Source: Alphaproteobacteria bacterium (lineage in GTDB: Bacteria; Myxococcota_A; UBA796; GCA-2862545). From it: a DNA stretch of 24,870 nucleotides. Under the pieces are notes generated by a model. It had not been told where the DNA came from, ran no database searches, and saw only the letters and a list, made by a program, of their open reading frames with translations. A program made the translations under genes and the position numbers. The stretch lies in NCBI GenBank assembly GCA_020632885.1, contig JACKEQ010000050.1, positions 1 through 24,870 of the forward strand, in the 5' to 3' direction. Within the stretch, counting starts at the first letter, position 1. Every line of letters begins with the position of its first letter. Positions 9,183 through 17,621 of this stretch are shown piece after piece.

Positions 9183-11185
9183 CCGGCTTCCGACCGCGAA
9201 TCGGCGGGAGGGCGCGCGCCCACCTACCAACGACGTTTCTCTGCGACGCGTGGACCCGTGAAGGCGGGCGCTTCGGCGACGAGACGGCGGGCTTGCCGGA
9301 AGGCACCACTGCGCTCGGGCGGTGGCCAGCGGAGCTCGACACGGACGCGGTGGTCCGCCTCGCCGAGGCGGTTGGAGACTCCGCATCGTGGGAAGCGATG
9401 GCGGCCACGCCTCCGGTGGCCCAGAAGCTCGCCGAGCGTGCTCGACCACAGCCGCTCGACCTGGAGATCGCCCGACACCTTCGGCATCTCCAGCACGTCT
9501 GCCATCGGCCGCGTCTCCATCTGCGCGTGGAGGAAGAGCGTCTTCCGGTGTCTCGAGCGCGGCGGATCCCGGTGCGCGCAGTGGCTGATCTGGTCTCCCA
9601 CCCCGGCGACTGGGAGCACCGAACACTGCGCAGCATCCAGCCCTCGCGGGTGCTTGCGCGCCAGATTGAAGACGAGTGGAACCTGTACGAGAACCGCGTC
9701 GCCGTGCGGCTCGTCGACCACCTGCTCGCCTACCTCGCCAAGCGCCTCGAGGAGCTGCGGAAGATCAAGGAGATCCTCGATGCAAGCCGGGACTACAGCG
9801 AGCAGATGCAGCGGACCTCCTACAGGCGCGCTGGTCGCATCTCCGAGCTGTGGTCGGACACGCTGGAGTCGAAGACCGAGGAGGAGCTGTCACGGACAAT
9901 GCAGCGTCTCGAGCTGGCCCAGCGGGACCTCCAGTCACTGCTGGACGCGTCGCTGTATCGCCAGGTGCCGCGCAGGCAGTCCGTCGCGCTGTCGTTGAAG
10001 CCAACGAACATTCTGGTCAACGACCCCCACTACCGGAAGGTCGCCGCGCTGTGGCGCGCCTGGGTGAAGTACGGCCACAAGCGCCAGGAGACACAGCAAC
10101 AACGCGCGAAGCGGCGAAGCACGGAGGCGGGTTGCTGGGACCGCTTCGTGCTGCATCTCGTGGTGCGCGGCCTCGTGGACCTGGGTTGGTCGCTCCAAGA
10201 GCAGGGGCCGGGACGTTGGCGCGCGAGCCGCGCCGGGAGCCTTCCTGTGTCCATCACACAGGACGACGGAGGCGTCGTGCGCCTCTCGACCGACCGTTCG
10301 CTGTCGCTCGTGCCCCTATGTGCTGACCTCTCCGGCGCAGACCCTGACGCGCTCCAGGGCCTCGTCCAGAGCCTCGACAGCAACAAGGCTGACGTGGTGC
10401 TTGTTCACGTTGGCGCCCCCACAGCCGTGGCGGACGTGGACCGCGCCGGTGGGTGGACCTTCCGCGGGAAGACCGTTCTGTTCGGCTGTTCGCCATGGGG
10501 CATCGACTCCGAAGAGCGGATGGCGAGGCTCCTTCGCGGGTGGCTCGTTCGCGCGGCGAGTCCGGCCTACCCGGTGGCGACCGAGGTGCGCGCCCTCGAG
10601 CAGCTGCCCAGGACGTGGACGTGGATTCGCTACCAGGAGCCACATCTGGTCGCTTTGAGGCCGCCGACACCGGAAGACCTCGCAGCGTCGGCTGCGTGGG
10701 CGTCGGCGAAGGCGAAGGAGCTGGATACCGTCGCGCGCCGGGCCAAGGCCGCCAAGCAGGCGTTCGCGGTCGCCCCTCGCGAGGCTGTGCGGGCCTTCCA
10801 GCGGTTCGTCGACGAGGCCCCCGCCAAGCTGGCCGGCATGGACCTCTGCCCGGTGTGCGGAGGCGAAGGCATGGTCGAGCCTCGCCCAGGTCGCCGTGCG
10901 GATGGGGCAGACGCGACCTGGTGGGCCATGTGTACCGCCTGCGGCAGCGAGTGGGGCACGCGACCCTGCACGGGCTGCGGCAGTCGCTACCACACCCTGG
11001 CGGCACAGGCTGGGCTCGACCTGGCCGACGCCGCGGAGAACACACCAGACCGAGAGTGGCCCGACCGAGTGCTTGGACGAGACGTGTGGGCCCAGCCGTG
11101 TCGGTCCGGGACTCCGGGCGAGTACCGATGTTCGGAATGCGGGGTGTGCTCGGCGCGGGGGTGCCGGAGGTGCTCTTCGTTCTAG
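9179..11185 (+). CDS. McrC-like (DUF2357-type) partner protein with cysteine-rich zinc-binding tail
   Basis: This 668-residue protein begins with GTG inside the last codons of the McrB-like gene (GTGA overlap), with GAGGAG upstream as Shine-Dalgarno. The segment EDEWNLYENRVAVRLVDHLL (164-183) matches the DUF2357/McrC pattern in which a conserved YENR leads a long helix. A helical region (185-320) and a mixed region (320-480) follow. The tail (555-668) is rich in paired Cys: 557/560, 585/588, 597/600, 641, 651/654/657 and 662/665, enough for two or three zinc ribbons. I cannot find a PD-(D/E)XK active site where McrC nucleases carry one, so this copy may be a structural or DNA-guiding subunit; a divergent site is possible. 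Its position after the AAA+ gene supports a McrBC-like complex. The McrC/DUF2357 call rests on one short motif plus context. Confidence 0.72.
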   Translation: MTGFRPRIGGRARAHLPTTFLCDAWTREGGRFGDETAGLPEGTTALGRWPAELDTDAVVRLAEAVGDSASWEAMAATPPVAQKLAERARPQPLDLEIARHLRHLQHVCHRPRLHLRVEEERLPVSRARRIPVRAVADLVSHPGDWEHRTLRSIQPSRVLARQIEDEWNLYENRVAVRLVDHLLAYLAKRLEELRKIKEILDASRDYSEQMQRTSYRRAGRISELWSDTLESKTEEELSRTMQRLELAQRDLQSLLDASLYRQVPRRQSVALSLKPTNILVNDPHYRKVAALWRAWVKYGHKRQETQQQRAKRRSTEAGCWDRFVLHLVVRGLVDLGWSLQEQGPGRWRASRAGSLPVSITQDDGGVVRLSTDRSLSLVPLCADLSGADPDALQGLVQSLDSNKADVVLVHVGAPTAVADVDRAGGWTFRGKTVLFGCSPWGIDSEERMARLLRGWLVRAASPAYPVATEVRALEQLPRTWTWIRYQEPHLVALRPPTPEDLAASAAWASAKAKELDTVARRAKAAKQAFAVAPREAVRAFQRFVDEAPAKLAGMDLCPVCGGEGMVEPRPGRRADGADATWWAMCTACGSEWGTRPCTGCGSRYHTLAAQAGLDLADAAENTPDREWPDRVLGRDVWAQPCRSGTPGEYRCSECGVCSARGCRRCSSF

Positions 11186-11445
11186 TTGAACCGATCCGCC
11201 TCGTGCGGGAGTGACCACCGATAGGCAGCGGAAGATGCCCGATTCCACCACGAGCTACGACACCCGACCGACGCCGGTCCAGGGGAGCCTGCACCTTCGC
11301 CTCGAGTCGAGCGGAGACCACACTTGAATCCGCCTCACCAAGAGACAGCTACACGCCGAGGTGACGTCTCGATGCCAGACCGTTCCCCCCTCCGTCTGCG
11401 ACCCCCTCACTGGCACGCCTTGCCTCGGCGCATGGGTGGTGCGGC
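11186..11445. other. 260-bp intergenic gap between the two + strand operons
   Basis: No ORF with a credible start and coding bias was seen, and no RNA gene. It contains a short dyad, CTCGAGTCGAG, at 11301-11311 (two 5-bp arms around one base) that could bind a regulator but could also be chance. TTGAAT-like hexamers occur, but no convincing -10 element pairs with them. As the only sizeable gap on the + strand, it is the best candidate for the promoter of the DUF6361-PLD-SNF2 operon. No GC-rich hairpin followed by a T-run was found that would end the first operon. Confidence 0.4.
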
Positions 11446-12687
11446 ATGACACGCCCCATGCTGGGCTGGGCCGCCCTGTCCCGAAACGCCTTGAATCGCG
11501 CCGAGGCCCAGCTTGTCGCCGACGCCCAAGGGGTTCGCGATGAGGTCGGCGTCCTCGCCTTGCACTTCGGCTACGCCAATCGCTTCTTCCCAGGCACCTC
11601 GGTGCAGCAGACCCGACTGCGGTACGCCCTCTTCGTGCCCTGGCAGCTCCTCGCCCTGATGCGGACACCGGGGCTGCGGCCGGGTCAGGCCACCGAGGCC
11701 TTGCGGCAGGCCGAGATGGACCTCGCCCGGCGCCTGCCCGATGTGGAAGGCGAAGGGACCATCGGCCGCAACACGGTGAAGCACGACAAGCCTGTGAGCA
11801 TCCCGCCATCCCAGTCCTACTGGGTCGCCCTCAATCAGTGGGGCATCCTCTCCAGGGTCGGCGACGTCGTGCCAGGGCGGCGGGACATCTTATCCTCCCT
11901 GCACGGGTGGCGCGAAGCAGGAACCGGACGGGGCGAGCTGACCGACGACGAGCACCGGAGCCTCGACCCGCGACCCCGCCTCTTCCACAAGGACCTCCCC
12001 GCCCCGCCCTCGGACTTCACTCGTGGCAAGGCGCTGGACTTCGCCTTGACGGACGCCGAGCGGGAGTTCCTCGGCAAGCGAATCGAGGACGTCTCGCGGG
12101 AGGACAAACAGCCCGCGTTTCTCTCGGTGCTCGTGCAGAAGGAAGCGGTGCCGACCGACGGGCAGCAGCCGTGGTCCACGGAACTCCGCAAGCTTGCCGA
12201 CAAGTCCGACCGGGCGGCGCTGAAGCGCGCCCGGGACGCGGCAGCACTCTCGGCGCTCGCGCGCGGCTTCTACCTGGCCTGCGTCGAACACCTCAAGGAC
12301 ACCCGTGACAAGCGGAGCAGCAGCACCCTCCATCGGGACCTCCTGCCCGTCCTGATCGATCGGTACCGGGACCGCGCGCTGCGCCTCGATCTGGACGCGG
12401 TAGCCGCCGATGGCGTTGCCATCGGCCGGCTCGGCTCGGTGCTGGGGGCGGTGCAGGCTTGGCTTCGACGGGGGGCCTTCGACCCTGGTGACGAGAAGCT
12501 GCGCGCGGTGCTCGCGAAGTGGGAGCGGGACCGGAAGGGAGACCGCCGCGCCCGACTTCCCTTGAACGCCCACGCCGAGGCGGCTCGCCGGGACTGGAAA
12601 GGCGACAAGGCTGGCAAGGCCGTGCCCATCGGCTACCGCTGGGACCTGGTGCGCCGGCTGCTGCGCGACCTGCACGGGGTGGGCTGA
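11446..12687 (+). CDS. DUF6361 family protein
   Basis: The 413-residue protein starts with GWAALSRN, continues with a DEVGVLALHFGYANRFFPG-like stretch (residues about 30-50) and then QQTRLRYALFVPWQLLAL (55-72). This order (GW near the start, D-E-[LV]-G, FFPG, TR.RY..FVPW) is the hallmark I associate with DUF6361, whose molecular function is not established. It has no obvious catalytic motif, signal peptide or membrane segment. The N-terminus looks complete, since the conserved GW sits at residue 7 and no earlier in-frame start exists; a clear Shine-Dalgarno is lacking (GGTGG is the best). Its stop overlaps the next start by one base (TGATG), and the two following genes are a PLD-like protein and an SNF2 helicase, so it probably works in one complex or pathway with them. 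Confidence 0.8.
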   Translation: MTRPMLGWAALSRNALNRAEAQLVADAQGVRDEVGVLALHFGYANRFFPGTSVQQTRLRYALFVPWQLLALMRTPGLRPGQATEALRQAEMDLARRLPDVEGEGTIGRNTVKHDKPVSIPPSQSYWVALNQWGILSRVGDVVPGRRDILSSLHGWREAGTGRGELTDDEHRSLDPRPRLFHKDLPAPPSDFTRGKALDFALTDAEREFLGKRIEDVSREDKQPAFLSVLVQKEAVPTDGQQPWSTELRKLADKSDRAALKRARDAAALSALARGFYLACVEHLKDTRDKRSSSTLHRDLLPVLIDRYRDRALRLDLDAVAADGVAIGRLGSVLGAVQAWLRRGAFDPGDEKLRAVLAKWERDRKGDRRARLPLNAHAEAARRDWKGDKAGKAVPIGYRWDLVRRLLRDLHGVG

Positions 12688-14546
12688 TGGGGCTTGCGAA
12701 GACCGACAGCCTCGCGGTCCTCGATGCCGTGAGCCCCGAGCCCGGCTGGGAGACGACGCTCGCGTTGGTGTCCAGCTACTCGGTGGACCTGGTCGCTGCC
12801 GCGGCGCTCGTCATGGCGCTGGCCGGTGAGGGTCGGGACCACGAGGACATGCGCCACGCCGCCCTCGCTCGGGCCTGCGAGCGCATGCGCGACCGCTTCC
12901 GCGTGGTGTGCCAGGCAGGCCGGGTCACCGTGCCCGAAAGGCGCAGCCAGACGGCCCTGGTGCTTGCCGACCGTTGGTTCCGGGAGGTCCCCCGCGATGG
13001 CAACAAGGACTCGTGGCACGCCAAGCTCGCCCTGGTCCGGTACGCACGGGAGGACGACCCTAGGCAGGTCACATGGCGGTTGTGGTTCGGGAGCCGTAAC
13101 CTCACCCAGGACACGTCGTGGGACAGCGCGGTCGTGGCGGTCGGTCGACCGGGTCGCGGTGACCGCATCAGCGCCTCCATCGCGGCCGCGGGGCGGCTCC
13201 TCGCAGAGCGCGCAGGGCTTCCTGGGGTCCAGCCCGCGCCCTTGGAGCGCGAGTTGGCCACCGTCGCGTGGGCATGGCCCGACGACGTGGTGCGGGTGCG
13301 GTCGTGGGCGCTGTGGACCGGCAACGAACGCGACGTGAGCCTGCCGGGTGCTCCCAAGGGGCTCTCCCACCTGCTGGCCATCAGCCCCTTTGCGGACGGC
13401 GGCACCCTGCGGGATCTCGGCAAGCTGGGCGGCAAGTCGGTTCCGCGATGGCTGCTCAGCTCCCGCGAGACCCTCGACCGGGTCCAAGGGCAGAAGCAGC
13501 AACCGCTGGCGGGCTTCCACAAGCTCTTCGCCCTCGATGCCGCCGACCCGGAAGCGGGGGGCGATGAGCGAGAGGGCGACGAGCAGGATCAGATTGTCGA
13601 GGTCCACCGGGGTCTGCACGCCAAGCTGCTGCTCATGCGGACCGGTGCCACCGACCGGCTCTGGCTGGGCAGCGCCAACCTCACGCGGCGCGCGTGGGGG
13701 GGCGGCAACGCCGAGTGCATGGCAGAGCTCGAGATCAAGCGCGAGGTCGGCGATGCACTCATCGAGGAGTTCGTGAAGTCGGTGGCCGACACCGTGTCCG
13801 AAGACCAGCTCGCGTGCAGCCCGCCCCCGGAAGACGCCGAGGAGAAGGAGCTGGACGAGGTCCGCAACCGCATCGCCGCCGCATGGGCACAGGCGCGACT
13901 CCGCGTGGAGGGGGACCGGCTGTGGTGCGATGCGGGCGCCCCTCCTGTCCTCAAGCGTGACCGCGTCACCCTATCCGTGGGCCTGCTTGGTGGTGGTGGG
14001 CTGCTCGCGTGGCGCGCGGGCACCCGCAGGATGGGCTTGCCCAAGCCGCCGCTGCCACAGCTCACGGAGCTGCTGGTGCTGGAGCTCCGGTCCACGGTCG
14101 AGCCCGAACAGGGTGTCCGCTGGGTCGCCCGAACGCCCCTGGACCCACCGCCGGGCGTCAAGCGGGATCGCGCGGTGCTGTCTCGGCTGATGGGACCGCG
14201 GGCGTTCCTGGCCTGGCTCCGCACGCTGCTGCAGGAGATCGCGGGCGACGAGGCCGATCCACGCTGGCCGCCGCCGAAGCGGTCTGGGCGAGGGGCCGGC
14301 GGCGGTGGAGGGTTGCTTCTGCGCGCCCCCACCCTCGAAGCGGTTCTTCGAGCCTGGGCGAAGGACCGTGAAGCGGTCGTGCGTGTCGACCGAGCGGTCC
14401 GGGTGTGGGCTGCCGAGATCCGCGCCGCCTATGCGGGCACCGAAGAGCCCGATGAGGTCGAGGCCCTCAAGCAGCTCGCCGCCTTCGACCAGAGCTGGGC
14501 GGTGGTTCGCGCCGGGCTCAACCTGCCGACGGAGGATGGGGGATGA
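12687..14546 (+). CDS. Phospholipase D-like protein with two HxK motifs (possible nuclease)
   Basis: This 619-residue protein carries two PLD half-sites: HAK at 111-113 followed by GSRN at 135-138, and HAK at 311-313 followed by GSAN at 328-331. PLD-superfamily enzymes use paired HKD motifs to cleave phosphodiesters, and bacterial defence versions cut DNA. In both half-sites the Asp expected after HxKx4 is replaced by Arg, while the His, Lys and downstream GSxN remain, a relaxed form seen in PLD-like nucleases. The C-terminal 250 residues are unassigned and include Gly-rich linkers near 530-540. The ATG at 12687 is chosen for the one-base TGATG overlap with DUF6361; an upstream frame extension would lie inside that gene. 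The stop overlaps the helicase start by 4 bp. PLD next to SNF2 helicase resembles DrmC-DrmD in DISARM, but this protein is longer than typical DrmC, so orthology is uncertain. Confidence 0.85.
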   Translation: MGLAKTDSLAVLDAVSPEPGWETTLALVSSYSVDLVAAAALVMALAGEGRDHEDMRHAALARACERMRDRFRVVCQAGRVTVPERRSQTALVLADRWFREVPRDGNKDSWHAKLALVRYAREDDPRQVTWRLWFGSRNLTQDTSWDSAVVAVGRPGRGDRISASIAAAGRLLAERAGLPGVQPAPLERELATVAWAWPDDVVRVRSWALWTGNERDVSLPGAPKGLSHLLAISPFADGGTLRDLGKLGGKSVPRWLLSSRETLDRVQGQKQQPLAGFHKLFALDAADPEAGGDEREGDEQDQIVEVHRGLHAKLLLMRTGATDRLWLGSANLTRRAWGGGNAECMAELEIKREVGDALIEEFVKSVADTVSEDQLACSPPPEDAEEKELDEVRNRIAAAWAQARLRVEGDRLWCDAGAPPVLKRDRVTLSVGLLGGGGLLAWRAGTRRMGLPKPPLPQLTELLVLELRSTVEPEQGVRWVARTPLDPPPGVKRDRAVLSRLMGPRAFLAWLRTLLQEIAGDEADPRWPPPKRSGRGAGGGGGLLLRAPTLEAVLRAWAKDREAVVRVDRAVRVWAAEIRAAYAGTEEPDEVEALKQLAAFDQSWAVVRAGLNLPTEDGG

Positions 14547-17500
14547 GCGAGCCGAAGCACTTCCAGCGCGCCACGATTCGAGCGGCCCTGCGTGCCTTCG
14601 ACGGCCGGCGGCGGGTGCGCCGCTTCCTCGTCGCCGACGAGGTGGGCCTGGGCAAGACGGTGGTGGCTCGCGAGGTCCTCCGGCACCTCGTCGACCGCCG
14701 CCGGGGCACCGGGCAGGGGCCGCTCAAGGTGTTCTACGTCTGCAGCTCGCTGGCCATCGCCGGGCAGAACCGGGACAGCCTGCTCAAGGCGCTGGACGAC
14801 GAGGCGGAGCGGGAAGGAGCGGGTACAGACGTCGACCGGCTCACCCTGCTGCCCAACCGCGAGCTGGATGACGGTGTGCCGCTGCACCTGTTGACCCTCA
14901 CCCCCGACACCAGCCTGCCCGATCGCGCTGGCAAGCGTCGCGACGGCAAGGCCGAGGAGCGGGCGCTGATCCACAACCTGCTGGAAGCCCGGTACCCGGG
15001 GCTGGAGAGTTGGGGAGGCGGCCACTGGCTTCAGCGGGAAGCGAAGAAGAGCTGGGGAGACTGGATCAAGGACCGGCGGACCAAGCCTAAGTCAGGCCTG
15101 GCAAGCACGTTCTTCGACGTCGTGCGACGGCAGCTCGGCCTGGAGCCGGGACAGCACCTCCCGCCGCGGATCCGGCGGCGGGTCGAACGCGATCCCCTCG
15201 ACGCCATCCAGCAGCTCCGAATCGCACTGGCCCGCGCTGGACTGGAGCAGCTCCGTCCCGACCTCGTCATCTTCGACGAGTTCCAGCGCTTCTCGGACCT
15301 GCTGCGGGGCGAGGACCGCGGCTCGGACATTGCGCGGGAGATGGTCGGAGCGCCGGGTCGCGGACCCGCGGTGCTGCTCCTGTCCGCAACTCCCTTTCGT
15401 CTGTTCGGCGGCGAGTTCGAGACCGCTTTCGACGGGCAGTCCCACCACGAGCAGTTCTTCTCCCTGGTGGAGTGGCTGTTCGGCGGTCCGGGCGACACCC
15501 GGGCGACGAAGCAACGCGAAGCGCTGGAGGAGCGCTTCCGCGACTACGCGAGGGGCCTCCGCTCCAGCAAGCCTCTCGGTCCGCAGACGCGCAAGGCCAA
15601 AGCGGACATCGAGGAGGCACTGCGCGGGGTGATGGCACGAACCGAGCGCTTCGGCCACGAGCTCGGCCAGCAGGCCACGCGGCAGGTCCCGGTCCCTGCT
15701 CCGCTCCACCCGTCCGACTTCGCCGCCTACCGCCATCAGGTCGCCTGCTTCCAGGGGCACGGCGACGAGGATGCCGGCGGTCGGAAGGTCGGCGCGGCCA
15801 TCCAGTACTGGAACAGCGTGCCGCTGGCCATGCAGACCCTCGGCTCCCGATACAAGCCTTGGAAGGAGGCCAGGCTGTTGGCCCCCGAGAGCGACGGGAT
15901 CTACCTTCGTGCCCAAGACCCGAAGCGGTTCAACGGCCCCAAGGTCTGGGCGCACCCTCGGGTGCGAGCGCTCCGCGAGCAGGTGCCTCCAGAGCAGCTC
16001 GCAGTGCCTTGGGTCGCCCCTTCGCTGCCGTGGTGGGAGACAGCGGGCGCCTGGAAGACGGTCGCCCCCGCAAAGGTGCTGCTGTTCAGTCGCTTCCGCG
16101 CGACACCGCGCGCGGTGGCCGCGCTGTTGTCCTATGACGTCGAGCGCCTGCTTCTTCGGGGCGGCAAGACGACCTACGCGAAGGTGACCGAAAAGGTGAT
16201 GCTCGGCCCGTCGCGGGAGAACCTGGCGTTCTTCCACCCGTCGCCAGCCTTGATCACGCTCCTCGATCCCGCAACACTGGGTGCGCGCTCCCGACGAGGG
16301 CTCGTCTCCGAGGCGAAGCGGTGTGTCCGCGATGCGCTCGCCGAGCACGGCGTAGTGGTCCGGCGGCGGAAGGGTGCCCCTCGACCCCTGCCTGAGCTCG
16401 TCGTCGCGCTGGAGCGTCGGCTCGGCATGTGGACAACGAGCCAGTCTGCCTGGACCACGCTCGCCCGCGACCTGAGCCTAAAGGACACCGCCGGCGACAA
16501 GAGCCTCGAACGGGTCGTCGAAGAGTGGGGCCAGGCCACCACCGAGCCCTTGGACAGCATCAGCGCCGCCGAGCTGGACACCCTGGTCGAGACCAGCCTG
16601 AGCGGAGCTGGCGTCGTGCTGGGGCGAAGCCTCGCAAGGCACGGGTTGGTGGCCGACTGGGACGGTCTGTCCAGTGCGCTTCGCACGAGCTGGAGCGGAC
16701 TGCGGAGCTACCTGAACAACCCGTGGATGGAGTCCAGCCTGCAGCGATTGGGCACGACCCGAAGCCGGGGCGCCGAAGACGCGGACGGGCGCGGGTATCG
16801 GAGCAGCATCCAGGCAGCGATCCTCGAAGGGAACCTGGAGTCCGTGCTCGACGAGCACCTCTGGATCACCCGCACGCTACGGGGAAGCTCCCCCTCGGAG
16901 GCCGCCAAGGCCCTCGAGGATGCGCTCTCGCTGCGGACCTCCTCGTTCGTGTTCCATGGGCTCGGTGGCCAGCAGGATCTGCGATTGCGGGCGCATGCCG
17001 CGCTGCCCTTCACCGCCGAGGTGCAGCAGCATCGAGCCGGGAAGGCCGACACCGGACGCTCGGCCTCTGCGCGGCAGGACGAGCTCCGGGGCGCCTTCAA
17101 CAGTCCCTTCTGGCCGCATGTGCTCGCGAGCACCTCGGTGGGTCAGGAGGGGTTGGACTTCCATGCGTGGTGCGCCCGCGTCGCGCACTGGGACCTTCCG
17201 GGCAACCCGGTGGACCTGGAGCAGCGGGAAGGACGGGTGGACCGGTACGGCGGTCTGGCGGTTCGTCGAGCCTTGGCGAGCAAGCTGAAGCGGCGCAGGC
17301 TCGCACCCTTCGAGAGCCCCTGGCAGGACGTGGCCAACCGGGCCGATGACCGCTTCGCCGAGGACGAGGCCGGCCTGGCGCCGTGGTGGATCTGTCGCGA
17401 TGCCGCGGTCGAGCGGCTCGTCTTCGACGTGCCGTTGAGTGAAGCCAACGAGAGACTGGAGCAGCTCAAGCAGCAGCGGATGCTATACCGGCTCACGTTG

Positions 17501-17605
17501 GGGCAGCCCGACCAGGAGGACCTTGTCGCGGCGTTGCAGGGGCGGGTGACGCAGGAAGAGGCGCGGGCGGCGACGTTGGTGTTGTCGCCTTGGCGCTACG
17601 AGTAG
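14543..17605 (+). CDS. SNF2-type SF2 helicase/ATPase (DISARM DrmD-like context)
   Basis: The 1020-residue helicase has motif I ADEVGLGKT at 31-39, motif II DEFQ at 245-248 and motif III SATPF near 281. KVLLFSRF at about 513 opens the second RecA lobe. LASTSVGQEGLDFH at about 862 and QREGRVDR at about 894 form motifs V and VI. ADEVGLGKT and the EQREGR.DR ending define SNF2-like ATPases, which translocate on double-stranded DNA. Two large insertions, between motif III and the second lobe and then within that lobe (roughly 550-850), make it bigger than the core fold. The ATG at 14543 has GGAGG upstream and the ATGA overlap with the PLD gene. Its stop lies 16 bp from the stop of the opposing gene. 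Inference: it supplies DNA translocation for the PLD-like nuclease. Confidence 0.9.
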   Translation: MSEPKHFQRATIRAALRAFDGRRRVRRFLVADEVGLGKTVVAREVLRHLVDRRRGTGQGPLKVFYVCSSLAIAGQNRDSLLKALDDEAEREGAGTDVDRLTLLPNRELDDGVPLHLLTLTPDTSLPDRAGKRRDGKAEERALIHNLLEARYPGLESWGGGHWLQREAKKSWGDWIKDRRTKPKSGLASTFFDVVRRQLGLEPGQHLPPRIRRRVERDPLDAIQQLRIALARAGLEQLRPDLVIFDEFQRFSDLLRGEDRGSDIAREMVGAPGRGPAVLLLSATPFRLFGGEFETAFDGQSHHEQFFSLVEWLFGGPGDTRATKQREALEERFRDYARGLRSSKPLGPQTRKAKADIEEALRGVMARTERFGHELGQQATRQVPVPAPLHPSDFAAYRHQVACFQGHGDEDAGGRKVGAAIQYWNSVPLAMQTLGSRYKPWKEARLLAPESDGIYLRAQDPKRFNGPKVWAHPRVRALREQVPPEQLAVPWVAPSLPWWETAGAWKTVAPAKVLLFSRFRATPRAVAALLSYDVERLLLRGGKTTYAKVTEKVMLGPSRENLAFFHPSPALITLLDPATLGARSRRGLVSEAKRCVRDALAEHGVVVRRRKGAPRPLPELVVALERRLGMWTTSQSAWTTLARDLSLKDTAGDKSLERVVEEWGQATTEPLDSISAAELDTLVETSLSGAGVVLGRSLARHGLVADWDGLSSALRTSWSGLRSYLNNPWMESSLQRLGTTRSRGAEDADGRGYRSSIQAAILEGNLESVLDEHLWITRTLRGSSPSEAAKALEDALSLRTSSFVFHGLGGQQDLRLRAHAALPFTAEVQQHRAGKADTGRSASARQDELRGAFNSPFWPHVLASTSVGQEGLDFHAWCARVAHWDLPGNPVDLEQREGRVDRYGGLAVRRALASKLKRRRLAPFESPWQDVANRADDRFAEDEAGLAPWWICRDAAVERLVFDVPLSEANERLEQLKQQRMLYRLTLGQPDQEDLVAALQGRVTQEEARAATLVLSPWRYE

Positions 17606-17621
17606 AGCGTCGAGCACCGGC
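17606..17621. other. 16-bp convergent gap between opposing operons
   Basis: The SNF2 helicase stop (TAG, 17603-17605) and the stop of the opposing zinc-ribbon fragment (17622-17624 on the - strand) are separated by 16 bp. There is no room for an independent terminator, so transcripts from the two operons probably overlap at their 3' ends. Confidence 0.75.

Noticed and set aside
6483..9626. 1047-codon open frame on the - strand opposite the coiled-coil AAA+ gene
   Set aside because: Long antisense frames are expected opposite GC-rich, Glu/Arg/Leu-rich coding sequence. The + strand protein has clear AAA+ motifs and the antisense product is low-complexity Leu/Arg/Gly with no domain.
11301..11311. 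CTCGAGTCGAG dyad as an operator
   Set aside because: The arms are only 5 bp, it is a single occurrence, and no regulator gene is nearby; chance is likely in GC-rich DNA, so it is noted only within the gap entry.
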